DNA of 64,000 nt. It comes from Mortierella sp. BCC40632 (taxonomy: Eukaryota > Mortierellomycota > Mortierellomycetes > Mortierellales > Mortierellaceae). Within the stretch, counting starts at the first letter, position 1. The number at the start of each line of letters is the position of its first letter. The notes under the pieces are model-generated. The model was not told the origin of the DNA and did not search any database. It saw nothing but the letters and a program-made list of their open reading frames with translations. The stretch is from positions 666,501-730,500 of the forward strand of contig WAEK01000013.1 in NCBI GenBank assembly GCA_011634665.1. The letters run 5' to 3'. Of the stretch, positions 34,628 through 45,138 are shown piece after piece. A program made the translations under genes and the position numbers.

Positions 34628-35783
34628 GATGTGAGATGAAGAAAAATGAATAGGTAGACGATGGCTGAGCGTCGATGCTGAATAACCTAGTGCCGGTCCT
34701 ATCTGCCTAGGGAAAGAGCTGCTTTTATGGTATGCTGTGCCTGATGTCCGGACCGATTGGGCGATCGTGCAAAAGGAAAGGGCTGATGATGGAGCAAAGA
34801 GCTTTGTACAGGTGACAGGGGCCTTCGGCAGGCAAAATGCAGTCATGCAAACGTCCACGCGCACGCGCTCTCTCCCTCATGGACTCTTCATTCTTCAATG
34901 TACACCTTTCACCAGGTAGTCTTCAGATAGGTTCTTCCTCTCTTCCACCAACCATAGGATTGTTTGCTGCTGATCGCACATTCACAGACCATTCATTTGG
35001 TCCTGAACCGTCTCAACCTTGGAGCACCTCAAACCAATACCTGTCTATAGTTCAAAGAGGGAGTTGTGTCCCACTCTTGCTTTGCATTTAGAATAGTCAG
35101 GTCCGGTTTCATTCGCTCAATGGACCTACGTTCAAGGCAACAAACAGTCCTGCACCACAATTACATTGCGATGGCCTCTGGCGACCAAAGAGCAGATGCT
35201 AGCTGTGGATCAAGGAAAGGGCTCCCAGTACGTCTCAATATATACAATTGAATCTTTCATTCAAGTCGCCAACTTTTCTTATGTTTTCCTTAGACCAGGA
35301 ACATCATATCGGTAGCAAAAGACCCCTCCATGCTGTAGAAGGCAATCGATCGACATTAACTTCGCCAGGTGCTCGTAAAACTCCAGCAAGAACAAGAGCA
35401 TAGTCATGAGCAGAGGCAGAGGCAGAAGGCGCACAGTCAACCATAACAGCAGTGGCAGAAGGGGGATGGGCCATTCGTGCAGAATGGCCCCATGAAAAAC
35501 ACAATTTCCAGGACATCAGGGAGAATGAGGTCGTAGTTTAGCTTCTCAAAGCCGAAATGCCTAAAGTACTACAACAGGATATCGACATCGTTGTTGAATT
35601 GGCATTTGCAGTAGCGTCGCAGGAATATCTTGATTTCGAAGACGATATTGAGAGAATCAAATCTGGACTTGAGTAGCCTAGCGGATGATATTCTAACCAC
35701 ATAAACTGCCACCAAAACCTTGTGGTAAGATCGGACACCGCTGGCTCAGAACGAAAACGCGTACATTAATTGGTCGATCATGT

Positions 35784-35828
<45 letters not shown>

Positions 35829-36172
35829 AATGCGAAGTGTTCAATCTAATGGATCGTCTATTGGACCTCTTGGATAGTCAACGGATACGGACACGCTTGT
35901 AGATTCTGCTGAAGTTGAGGAATGTATCTCTCAGATCAGATCAAGTTTACTAAACACCGGGTGTGTGATAGTGTATGTTTGCCTCCTTTGCAATTCCTTG
36001 CCTATGACTGAGATGAACAATACGTGTAACATGCCGCCACTCACCTTTACTTCTCCATTTGCTAAGTGGACAGTTGCTAGCAAATGTGTGGGTTGCCTGG
36101 TTGAAAATTATCAAGGAAAAGCGACTGAAGTCCTAAGACGACATGAATTGAACTACTGCATTTTTTTTTTCT
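34628..36172. other. Intergenic, no supportable gene; (CT)n array
   Basis: Promoter side of the BSD-protein gene, then 1.2 kb of unassigned sequence up to the transposon. A (CT)n microsatellite lies at about 35788-35823. A minus-strand frame at 35304-35516 has no recognisable motif. Confidence 0.5.
35788..35823 (+). repeat. (CT)n microsatellite left of the transposon
   Basis: About 18 uninterrupted CT units some 350 bp before the left repeat array of the composite element. Confidence 0.95.
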
Positions 36173-36260
36173 TTGGGATGGTTGATTCGAAAAATTGGAA
36201 TGTCCAACATAGATATTTGGGATGTCCGATAAAGGAATTTGGGAAATATAAGAGAATTTG
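36173..36260 (+). repeat. Left 22-bp tandem repeats (probable subterminal transposon repeats)
   Basis: TTGG occurs at 36173, 36195, 36217 and 36239, exactly 22 bp apart, and again at 36258. The second and third units (36195-36216, 36217-36238) agree at 16 of 22 positions, sharing TTGG.ATGTCC.A.A.AG..AT. They end just before the transposase ORF. Confidence 0.75.
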
Positions 36261-36293
36261 GAGGAGCAAGAGCACAACTTTATCACTTTAGAA

Positions 36294-37590
36294 ATGGCCT
36301 TCCCAGCACCACAGCTCATCCAGTCCCAAGGCACCGGCGTTGAGCATAATGCTGACTCCAACACCTCCAGGAATGACAGTCGTCTGCGGTCATTGATGGA
36401 TTTACACGACTTCCAGGCTGCCCAGCACAAAAACACCTCTGCCTCTGACCCTAGTAGTCGGAGGGAGAAGGCGTCCGATCAAGCTCCAAAGATAAAGTGT
36501 GGCCCTCGATCTACGTACACTAAAGCCTCAGAGAAGCAACTTGAGTCGCTGATCGAGGCATTCATGATCAAAGATTTGTCGGTGGACAAGGCAGCAAGGC
36601 GCGCAAACCTGCCTAGGAGCACCGCATATCGATTCATTAGATGCTATCTGGACAACCCAGATGTCGAGCTTTCAATGATGCTGAAGAGAAACCCCAGGAC
36701 GAAGAAGCCCGAAAGGCAGTTGACACAAGAGCACACAGAGTTCATTCTGTCACTGGTCGCAAACCAGGCGACCCTGACAGTTGAGAGCATTCATAAAACC
36801 CTGAATGAGAAGTTCCAAGCCTTGAAAGTGTCAAAATCAACGATTTACACGCATATGAGGAATGAGTGTCGCTTATCCTTGAAACGTGTTATCAAGATTC
36901 CTCAGATCAGGAACGACCCGAGTGTCATCAATGAGCGATACAACTGGGTCGAGGCATGGACAGGCCATTACAACGATTTTGTCAATCGCTGTATCTTTAT
37001 TGACGAGGCAGGGTTCAACATGCACACCATTCGTCGCGTGGGATGGGCTAGAGAGGGTGAGCGAGCAACACAGCTTGTCCCAAACAGCAAGGGCAAGAAT
37101 TACACGGTCATCGGAGCCATTTGTGTGCAGGGTATCGTTGACATGACTGTTGTTCTACCAAAGTCGGCTTCGACGAGCAAGAAGAGTAGATTGAGGACTG
37201 GTTCGGAAAATGAACGAAAGGGAACCACAGCCAAGCACTTTCGGGCCTTTGTTTTTTAGCCTCATGGACCAATTGGACAAAACCGAGATGAAGGGCTGCA
37301 CCTTGGTGATGGATAATGCGCCCATCCACAATGGTGTTGCAGACATCATTCAGCAGCGTGGATATCGGTGCCTCCCTTTGCCACGATACTCACCATTTTT
37401 GAATCCTATTGAGGAATGCTGGTCCAAGGTCAAGTCCTTTTTTGGGAGTCGTGCAATCAACAAGACGGAGACGGTAGAGAGTCGCATCAAAGAATCTTTG
37501 AGGTTCATCACCACGGAGAATATTCACGGCTGGATCATGCATTCCCTGTCGTTTTTCCCGAAGTGCCTCGCTAGAGAACAACATTTGTAG
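36294..37590 (+). pseudogene. IS630/Tc1-mariner superfamily DDE transposase, frameshifted
   Basis: It catalyses cut-and-paste transposition. From Met at 36294 the frame shows a basic N-terminal region, then a helix-turn-helix (LSVDKAARRANLPRSTAYRFIR) and a second DNA-binding segment (STIYTHMRNECRLSLKR). The DDE_3 catalytic core follows, with first Asp in FIDEAGFNMH (codon 37002), second in LVMDNAPIH (37312) and Glu in FLNPIEECW (37411). The frame stops at 37257-37259 within a T6 run and continues one frame over from about 37250 to TAG at 37588-37590. The break falls inside the core, between the first and second Asp, so this copy cannot make a full enzyme unless the extra T is a sequencing error. 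Thirty-two residues separate the second Asp and Glu, against 34 in Tc1. Confidence 0.85.
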
Positions 37591-38059
37591 AAACTATAGT
37601 TAGAAGTTGATCCAGAGCGTTCAAACATATGTTACCAAGAACTGTTTTTGAAATCGTTCCTTGGCGAGTGGCCCCTCACATCTCAAACCGAGGAGTCAAT
37701 CATTACAGTGGCTACAGTCCTTGATAGGGTACAGCTCTAACCGCTCCATTGTTAGCTATTCCAAGGGAAGACTGTGGATAGTCGAAGAGCGGGTGAAAAA
37801 AGGGATGTGGAAAGGTGCTTGGGTGGAACCGTACAACGTAACAAAGAAAGGAAAACACAAACCATGTACTCAAATCAATAGCGTGGTCATCAAGGTTTGT
37901 GTGTCCACAGTCGTCTATATAACTCCTCGTCCATCACTCTTCTTCCATCATTCCTCCTCCATTACATCACTTCTTCCTCCTCCTCCATCCTCATCTATCA
38001 CTCTCCATCTATCACTCTCCATCTATCGCTCTTCCACCACCCTCCCACCACGTACCATC
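37591..38059 (+). promoter_or_regulatory. Internal spacer of the element: probable Fanzor promoter
   Basis: Between the transposase stop and the first Fanzor ATG. A TATA-like box (ctatataac) lies at about 37915-37923, some 140 bp before the ATG. It is followed by a pyrimidine-rich leader with tccatctatcactc repeats, like the leaders of the host genes here. No further ORF of note. Confidence 0.5.
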
Positions 38060-41000
38060 ATGTCAGTCATCATCGAAATCGTTCCTGTGATGACAAATAT
38101 TAATCCAGGAGCCGACCCTCCTCCATGGCCCGTTTTTGGTGAAAGCAGCAATCGCCAAATGGGCAGCGACTCCCGTTCCCAAAGAGTTTTTGGATCGTCT
38201 AGAGCATGCCTTGGTCGACAGCGATTTGTTTGATTGTCGCGAGAACACCAATGGCGCCCTGAAAGGTCTGCTGGACCACGGAGTCTTCGTGAACACTGGC
38301 AATCAGAATTCCCCTTGGGCGATTCTTAGTGGACACCTTCCTGACGCCAGGGCCACCAGCCTACAACTTGCGACTCACAACGGACGACCCTGAGGTAGAA
38401 CCAATTCTGGTGCCGCCAAAGACACTCCTCTTATTCAAGTTTGTAGCCGAGAATCTCGGGTACACCATTTTCCTATTCTCGAATCGCGCGAAACCACGCG
38501 TCTTTCGACCTGCCGTCTCTGGCGTGTCACCCCAACCCACCAAGGTCTGCGCCCTATTCCATTGCATAGATAGCATTGCCGGAACAAGCGAGTACCTGGT
38601 TTTAGAATTCACCAACCGTGCAACAACGAGGCGCATACAACGAGTTTTTAATTCACCACAGTTGTCACCGTCCCTGCAGGAACAGCGCAGTATCGCCTCA
38701 CCCGGGAAGAGCGCGACATATCGCGACCACGCGAGGAAGGAACCGCTGCGACAAAAGAGAAAGTTGGCAGATGACACTAAAGCGAGCATGATTGAAGCTC
38801 TGAAACAAGGATGGTAAGGCAGAATCCACTCTCACCTCTCATACAAAACATAAAAATTGTACCACTGCCCACTGACTCTCTCATCGACTCTTGAAAATAG
38901 CTTACGGCGCCTTCAAGAGGACGCAGTAGCAGACATCACAAAGTTCTTCCAGTCAACCAAAGACAAGAACACCCGAGATGCAGCCTCATCACAACGCCAG
39001 AGCGCATTCAAGGAAACTCAGCTCGCTTTGGCTGTCCTCCCCAGAAGGACGATGACGTTTGCGGAGGATTACTACCGGAACAACATCGCTGATATCATTT
39101 TGCGATCTTCGGTAAATTTGAAGAATGACATGAGGGCTGCAGCTGACAGTGATGTGATCACTTTATGGCGAGCCACAGTGGAGAACAACGCCGATGCAAT
39201 TTGGACAGCCGCATTTGATATGAGGGAATCAGAGACGGTAAGGGCCACTGGAAAGAAAATTGCAAAAACTGGACCACTGGCTCCGTCAGGTACCGCCGGT
39301 GACGATGATGACGAGCCCGACACCAAAAATTGGAGGTCATGTTCCGTGTCGCTGGGGCAAGTTCTCCGAGACGATTTCGATGTCGATGGCGACAATGAAA
39401 TGGCAGTAGATGGCTCGGAGAACTGGACGCAACACATTGTTGAACTGCTTGACGCGCAGCAATGCTCAACGTCGGACATGGTCGAGCAAATGTATTCGAC
39501 AGTGCACAAGATGACTTTGATAGTAAGTTACACCTTCCACATCTGTCTATCGCTGTTAACATTCGACATGGCCATGGTGTAAGGTGGTGACTGATTTTTA
39601 CTTAACTCCTTGTAGGTGGCCCGGGGGGATCTGTATGGCATAGCAGGCCGCCTCGACCTGTCTGAACTGCTTCCGGAAGGGGTCTCCGTTCCAGAGGAGG
39701 AGAGGTACCTTGATGTGTCTCCTCTCCCCATGGGCCTTCAAGACACGATTGAGGAGGGCAAAGGGAACTTTCATAAAGACATTGTGGACCTGTTTTTCCC
39801 AAAACCACCTGTCCAAAGTTGTCACCCATTTCACTGATCGTAAGGTTGCCAATATCTCATCATCCTCATCTGGCCCGACAGCAGCTGAGAATGGCCCCCT
39901 CTCATCTCACGCAAGGACAGTACTGACCACCCGCAGTGGAGCAATCTCTCTATGTCACTGTCCCGTGAATCTGACCATCGCCCACTATTCACGGCAAGAG
40001 AGGGTACAACAAAGCTTATGGAAGCTCATCTTCGCCAGTGCGCTACCATGATCTCGAACATGTGGGAAGGAGTCGGATTCAACAAAAGCCTCGACCACCT
40101 TTTAAGGTTCTTATTCAGGTATCATCTTGCACCGAACCGAGCGGCCAGCAACAAAGCGAATAAGTCCAAATTCGTAGAGAAGAAGAAAGAAAAGAAGGCG
40201 AAGAAGGAGATGCAGAGGAAGCAGTCAGGCCTGACAGCCTCCCACTGGCGACATGCTATGAAGAAGGAGTGCGACCATCTGTGTGACAGTCTTCAGAAGA
40301 GTCAGGATACGGCCATCAGGCGCTTTATTCTCAACATCCAACGACTGAACGACATTAAGACTTCACCGAGCGGGGGCGACACATCACTAATCAAGCCTCT
40401 ACCGCCGATGCCCGAAATGACTACTGACGCAGACATGCTTGACGAACAAGAGTTGGAAGAGTTGGACGAGCAAGAACCGAGTGATCTGGATGGAGAATAT
40501 GAGCTCAAGATGCTTGAGTTAGACATGCAAGTTGCACAAGACCAGCTCATGGATGTTGAAGCACCTAGTATCCTCGCAAACCCGACCGCTGTTGACACAA
40601 AAGTCACGGAGCCAGATCGCAAACGCCTCGCATCGCTACAGGCATTAGCTAAAGTCTTATTGGAGTCGCCGTCGACCAGGACTAGCTACTCCCTTGAGCA
40701 TGTCCGTGAATCTGCCTTTGAAGACAAGGATTTTACCGATAAAGAGCTCTCCGTAGTAACGAGAATCGTTAATTGCCTCCGACCTTACGTCCCTAAGCGA
40801 TACAAAGGTCCAGTCGAAGGGAATTACCGTCCACACACTCAACATGTTGCACTCGACGCGCCTCTGATCTTAATCTCAAATGCAATACTTGGATTATTGG
40901 GTCATAAGGATTACGCACGCAAGATTTGCCCGCACATGGCGACAGGAAGCCTTCATGGCCTTCTTCTAGGCGCACAACAGCTATTCGAGACACTATGCAA

Positions 41001-43267
41001 CAAGAAGGCAGGCCATTTTGATATTTTAGACGTCCAGGGACAGCCTCTCACCAATGTTCAGAATGTCACAAGCCCAGAGTCGAACAAGTCCCAGGTATTC
41101 AAATCGTTCTTTGACTGGCACAAGATAGAAAAGGCCTGTGTGGACCACGGTTTCAGGTTTGGCAAACGGTATGCACCGAGAGCTTTTTTTGTTACTCTGA
41201 GCACGTTCTCTTGTTACGAGCAGTCCAATTAACTTTTACACTCACACGCTTTCTCTCTCATTGTAGCATGGTGTACATCAACAAAGGCATGATTCAGCTC
41301 TCTGGTCCGCAGATCCCTGCCGGTGGCACACGGCAACCTGTCGTCAGCACATATGAACACAAAATCAAAGTTACCAGAGGCACTGTAGACACTGGTCGAT
41401 GGAAGCGAGCATTCGTACAATGTGGTCTCACGAAAGGAGGAGGTCGAGGCCAAGATCGACACAACAAAATCGAGTATCAATGATCTGAAAAAGACACTGG
41501 ATGATCCAAGAAAGATTGTTCGCACCTTGCGGAGACGTTGCACTGTCGCCGCACGCGCCTTTAGGCAGAGTTCACCGGAAGAGCGCCATCATCAGCTCGG
41601 ACAACTCAAGGACCAACAGTATCAACTGCGGATCGAAGAGCAAAAGCTCATGAAGCTGGAGGACGCTTATGCACAAGCGAAAAAAAAGTATTTGAACTAT
41701 TGGTCCCGGGTCCTTACCGGGGCCAAGAGTACTGCTTCTAACTCATCTAAAAGCAAGACTGCGATGAACCCCAACAAACCGACCCTTACCATCTCGACTT
41801 GGGACCACAGTCGAGCAGAGGACACACCTCAAGGCATTGATATCTCTGACTTGGCGTCATCACACGGGACAAAGTCGCAAGCAGGAAGGACTCGAGTGGT
41901 GGCCACATGGGCCGAAGATCCTGGGCTGGTCAAGATGTCGGAAAACTTACCAGTGACTATTCCCGAAATCCAGGTCGCAGTGAGCCGCTTCCACGTTTTG
42001 GAAAGTAAGTTTATGCAAAGAGAATACACCAATAGTTGTTTTGCCAATTTCAAGCCCATTCTCATTCTGCTTACTTCTCTTTTTAGGTTTGGTGGATAGC
42101 GACATTAATCTTCCACCACCTATGCCAAGAACTCTGGAGGAGAAAAAGCAGGTCCGGAAGGAGGCAAAGGCGTTGAAATTGCCCGACACCATCACCATCA
42201 CTGCCCGACAACTGAACGAGGTGTCAAGGACCCGAAAACTCGCCCAAGTCCGACAGGATCTCTTGAAACACAAGAAGAGTGAGCTTGTACAACAGGCACT
42301 GGACAGCATTTCTTCCATAGATGCATCGTTTGCAAACGCCTCGACAATAAGCGCTGTGGAGACTGCCCAAGCAGCCAGAGCATCGGTGTCGGCGACATTG
42401 CGTGAATTTAACCAGACCCGATCTCTCGTCAAGGCCAAGAAGACTCAGGCCATTTTCTCCAGAAGGGCCCAAGCAGCACTCTGCAGTGCTGTACGGCGTC
42501 AGGCAGCTGAACGTGCCATCCAATCGCTACCACCTCAGGCACATGGTCTGGCCTCGGTCGACAAAGACAGTGGCTATTGCAGCCGCTGTTCCCGGTTTGA
42601 GTTTCAGAAAAACTCATCGACAAGGTTCTGCCACCCAGGCTACTGCACGAAGACCCGGCCTGACGTGCGATATGTCGGATTTGTTGGTGCGGCGGGATCT
42701 GCTGTTGGATCACGCTTGGGAGGCCACGCCCGCAGAGGGGGCACCAAGATCCGCGCGGAGCACAGGCAGCACGGTGTAGTGTGCATCACTGACGAATTTA
42801 TGACTTCGAAAACTTGCCACCTGTGTTTTCAAAAAACGAGGCTCGCGCGCCAGCGTAGACTGATCGATGGCAAGTCCAAGATAGTTCGGATCCATGGTGC
42901 GGTCGAGTGTATCAACCCTGTATGCTGTGGCTTTCTGGCCGGGTACACGGTGAGGCCTCGGGACGGCCAAGCGAGCATGAACATTGCTATCGCGGGATTC
43001 ACTGCTCTGGGGTTAGGTGAGGAGAACGGCGAGGAGGAAATGATGGGGAAAGAGGAGGTGATTGAGAAAAATATGGAAGTAGTGGATGAGGAGGAAAAGA
43101 AGGAGGAAGAAAGTATGGAGGTGGAGGAGGCCAAGAGTCCCAAGCCAAAGCGGGGCCGAAAGCCTATTCGACCTTTCAGGCCATATCAACATGAACACCA
43201 GTCGCTAATTGCTGGATCCAAAACCCGCCCTCAACTCCCAATGCGGAGCCATGGGGGCTCCCTCTGA
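38060..43267 (+). pseudogene. Fanzor (eukaryotic TnpB-family RNA-guided nuclease), multi-exon, several frame breaks
   Basis: Fanzor proteins are eukaryotic relatives of TnpB that cut DNA guided by an RNA made from the element's own end. Five exons with canonical GT-AG introns: 38060-38813, 38901-39522, 39616-41168, 41267-42004, 42087-43267, about 1600 codons. The C-terminal third carries the family marks. RuvC-I is WAEDPGLV (Asp codon 41917). A Cys cluster (YCSRCSRF...FCHPGYC) comes next, then the glycine-rich YVGFVGAAGSAVGSRLGG segment. ITDEFMTSKTCHLC...ECINPVC is the TnpB-type zinc ribbon with its preceding acidic pair. RuvC-III is VRPRDGQASMNIA. A Lys/Glu-rich tail follows. The frame breaks near 38130, 38330, between about 39800 and 39950, and near 41390-41420, so this copy is probably dead. 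The N-terminal two-thirds match nothing I know. Confidence 0.82.
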
Positions 43268-43400
43268 GAGGGATACACAAAGGTGAGCGGCAAGACTCAA
43301 AAAATGACCAAAATATCTGACAAAAATGTGCCAAAATATCTGACAAAAATGTGCTAACAAAATGGGGTTTTCTTCTCAATATTTTAAAAACAGCTGTAAT
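43268..43400 (+). ncRNA. Possible guide (omega) RNA and right end of the Fanzor element
   Basis: In TnpB/Fanzor elements the guide RNA usually starts in or just after the nuclease ORF and runs to the element's right end. The interval holds two exact 23-bp direct repeats (43308-43330, 43331-43353). After them come a G4/T4 and A5 stretch with weak pairing potential (ggggtttt at 43363-43370 against aaaa and cccc downstream). Assignment is by position only; no conserved RNA structure could be tested. Confidence 0.3.
43308..43353 (+). repeat. Two perfect 23-bp tandem repeats at the right end
   Basis: The unit CCAAAATATCTGACAAAAAT followed by GTG stands twice head to tail. Its reverse complement begins CACATTTTTGTC and ends AGATATTTTGG, resembling the left-end unit in length, TTGG start and AGATAT end. 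Confidence 0.92.
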
Positions 43401-44471
43401 CGGACCCCGCCGATGTGATGTAAGGGACTGCCTGACTGGTAAAACTTTGAAGAATGGTTAGGGTGCTATCTATCTAATACTCTAATGTCTTGCATCCTTT
43501 CAATAACAGGGTTCTTGTGGGTATCTTCGCTCCTTTTAATGCGACTCCACTAACGATACAGTGTCATTCATTCTGGTTTGCATATCGGGCAAATGAGGCA
43601 AATTATTCTGCTGTGTAATTTCTCAGTGTCAAGTCTAGAGCTACAGGGTCTGGAAGGTCCTAAAGAGTTCAGTGCCCTTTTCGCGACGCCATGCCCGAGG
43701 CAACCCCCCCCCCAATAAACCCAGTGGTGATTGGTACTACATACTGCACGCTCCGCTGCGACCACATGTGTCCAAGACATGGCCTGGGATTTACTCTTCG
43801 AGACCTCTTGTCAGTAACAGCTCTCACTCTCTCCTCTCCTTCCTAGGATGACACAGAGGTCCTACTTTTGATGTCATCCTGACGGGCACTATCAGAGGAA
43901 AAGAATGGCGCAGCATAATGAGGGAGATGCATGTTTGTCTGTTTAGCTTGCAGTGGGTCTTTGTTGGGTCTATGAAAGAGTATTTGTGAGGAATAACCTG
44001 GTTCAAGGCAAGAGTTACCTGCAGAAGAGTATGTGTGGGATGTTGTGGATAGTGTGGATGTGGGAATGTGAGTGACTGAGGGTGTGGGTGTAGAAATGGC
44101 AGGACTTTTCACGTATTCCCCACATACTGTATGTAATTAGTGGATGCAAAGAGCACATGCAGGCAGCCAAGGCGTTCATATTTCAAGAAGGTCCTCCAAA
44201 ACCAAAAAGGAATAAGGTTGATGTGTCTGTTGGAGAGAGAGAAAGGGAGAGAGAGAACGGGTGGTGTGATTTTTTTTTTTCTTGCCCTTTTCTCTTTGGG
44301 TGAGCACTCGATCGGACCACCTTTGCCTCGCATCGTCCGTTGCTCCCGATCGTTGTTGTCTCTCATTCTCTTCTTCCTTCTTCTTCCTTTTTTGCATGTC
44401 TTGACTACGACATTGTTTTGTCCTCTTTGCCTGTCAACTTCTTTCCATCCATCATCCATCCTTTTCTTTTC

Positions 44472-44514
<43 letters not shown>

Positions 44515-44564
44515 ATCTATATCTATAATAATAATAAATATATATATATATATATATATATATC

Positions 44565-44624
<60 letters not shown>

Positions 44625-45138
44625 TATCTCTCTCTCTCTCTCTATCTATATCTCTATCTATATATATCTCTCTCTCTCTCTCTCTGGCTCTCTCACCCTC
44701 CACAGACTCACTCTACCTTGCCTGCGCACACGCCTCTCTTCCTCTCTCGGCTTTGCCACGTTAAACTCCGTATTCTCATTCCTCCTCACAAGGGTCTCTC
44801 ACCAAGGTAAAGGATCCCATTGCCACCCAAGCATTCAGAAATGAGCTTCCCTTTCCTTTCTTTTTCTTTTTTCTTCTCTTTCTTGCTCGTGGCCATCCCT
44901 GCCCCGTGTTCCTATCCCCACCAGGATCCCGACTCTTGTTCACTGAGAAATAAAAAAGAAAGGGGGAAGGGCAAGGAGAAAAAGAGAAAGAGAGAGATGG
45001 AGAGAGCCACGCTTCTCGTAGGTTTCCCAGTAAGCTGTACTGACTGGATTGGCCTTATTCGCTCCCACTTGTAACAGAGACCATTCCAACAAAAGAAAAA
45101 AAGAAAGATAGATAGGATTCAAGAACCTGGTCGAAATC
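43401..45138. other. Intergenic with long dinucleotide arrays
   Basis: No gene supported. From about 44478 to 44690 there is a compound microsatellite: (CT)n, then (TA)n of over 80 bp with interruptions, then (CT)n again. The sequence on either side is CT/GA-rich. Confidence 0.6.
44478..44690 (+). repeat. Compound (CT)n-(TA)n-(CT)n microsatellite
   Basis: CT repeats, then interrupted TA repeats over about 100 bp, then CT again; upstream of the START-domain gene. Confidence 0.95.

Larger units (their letters stand above)
36173..43353 (+). mobile_element. Composite DNA transposon: IS630/mariner-type transposase plus Fanzor
   Basis: Two genes on the plus strand, a DDE transposase relic (36294-37590) and a Fanzor relic (38060-43267), lie between arrays of short tandem repeats. 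The left array (36173-36260) repeats about every 22 bp, each unit starting TTGG. The right array (43308-43353) is two exact 23-bp units whose reverse complement also starts TTGG and ends AGATATT. The left unit at 36195-36216 ends AGATAT before the next TTGG. Inverted, similarly spaced subterminal repeats around both genes suggest one element of about 7.2 kb. Exact termini and a TA target duplication could not be fixed by eye. Fanzor genes inside mariner-type elements are known from surveys of eukaryotic transposons. Frame breaks in both genes indicate that this copy is inactive. Confidence 0.7.

Noticed and set aside
35304..35516. 70-residue minus-strand ORF left of the transposon
   Set aside because: No motif, no splice-consistent neighbours; probably chance.
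43308..43353. CRISPR repeat pair beside a TnpB-like gene
   Set aside because: Two adjacent repeats without spacers fit a transposon end or guide-RNA region, not a CRISPR array.
44452..44703. ORF made of Ile-Tyr repeats
   Set aside because: Translation of a TA/CT microsatellite.
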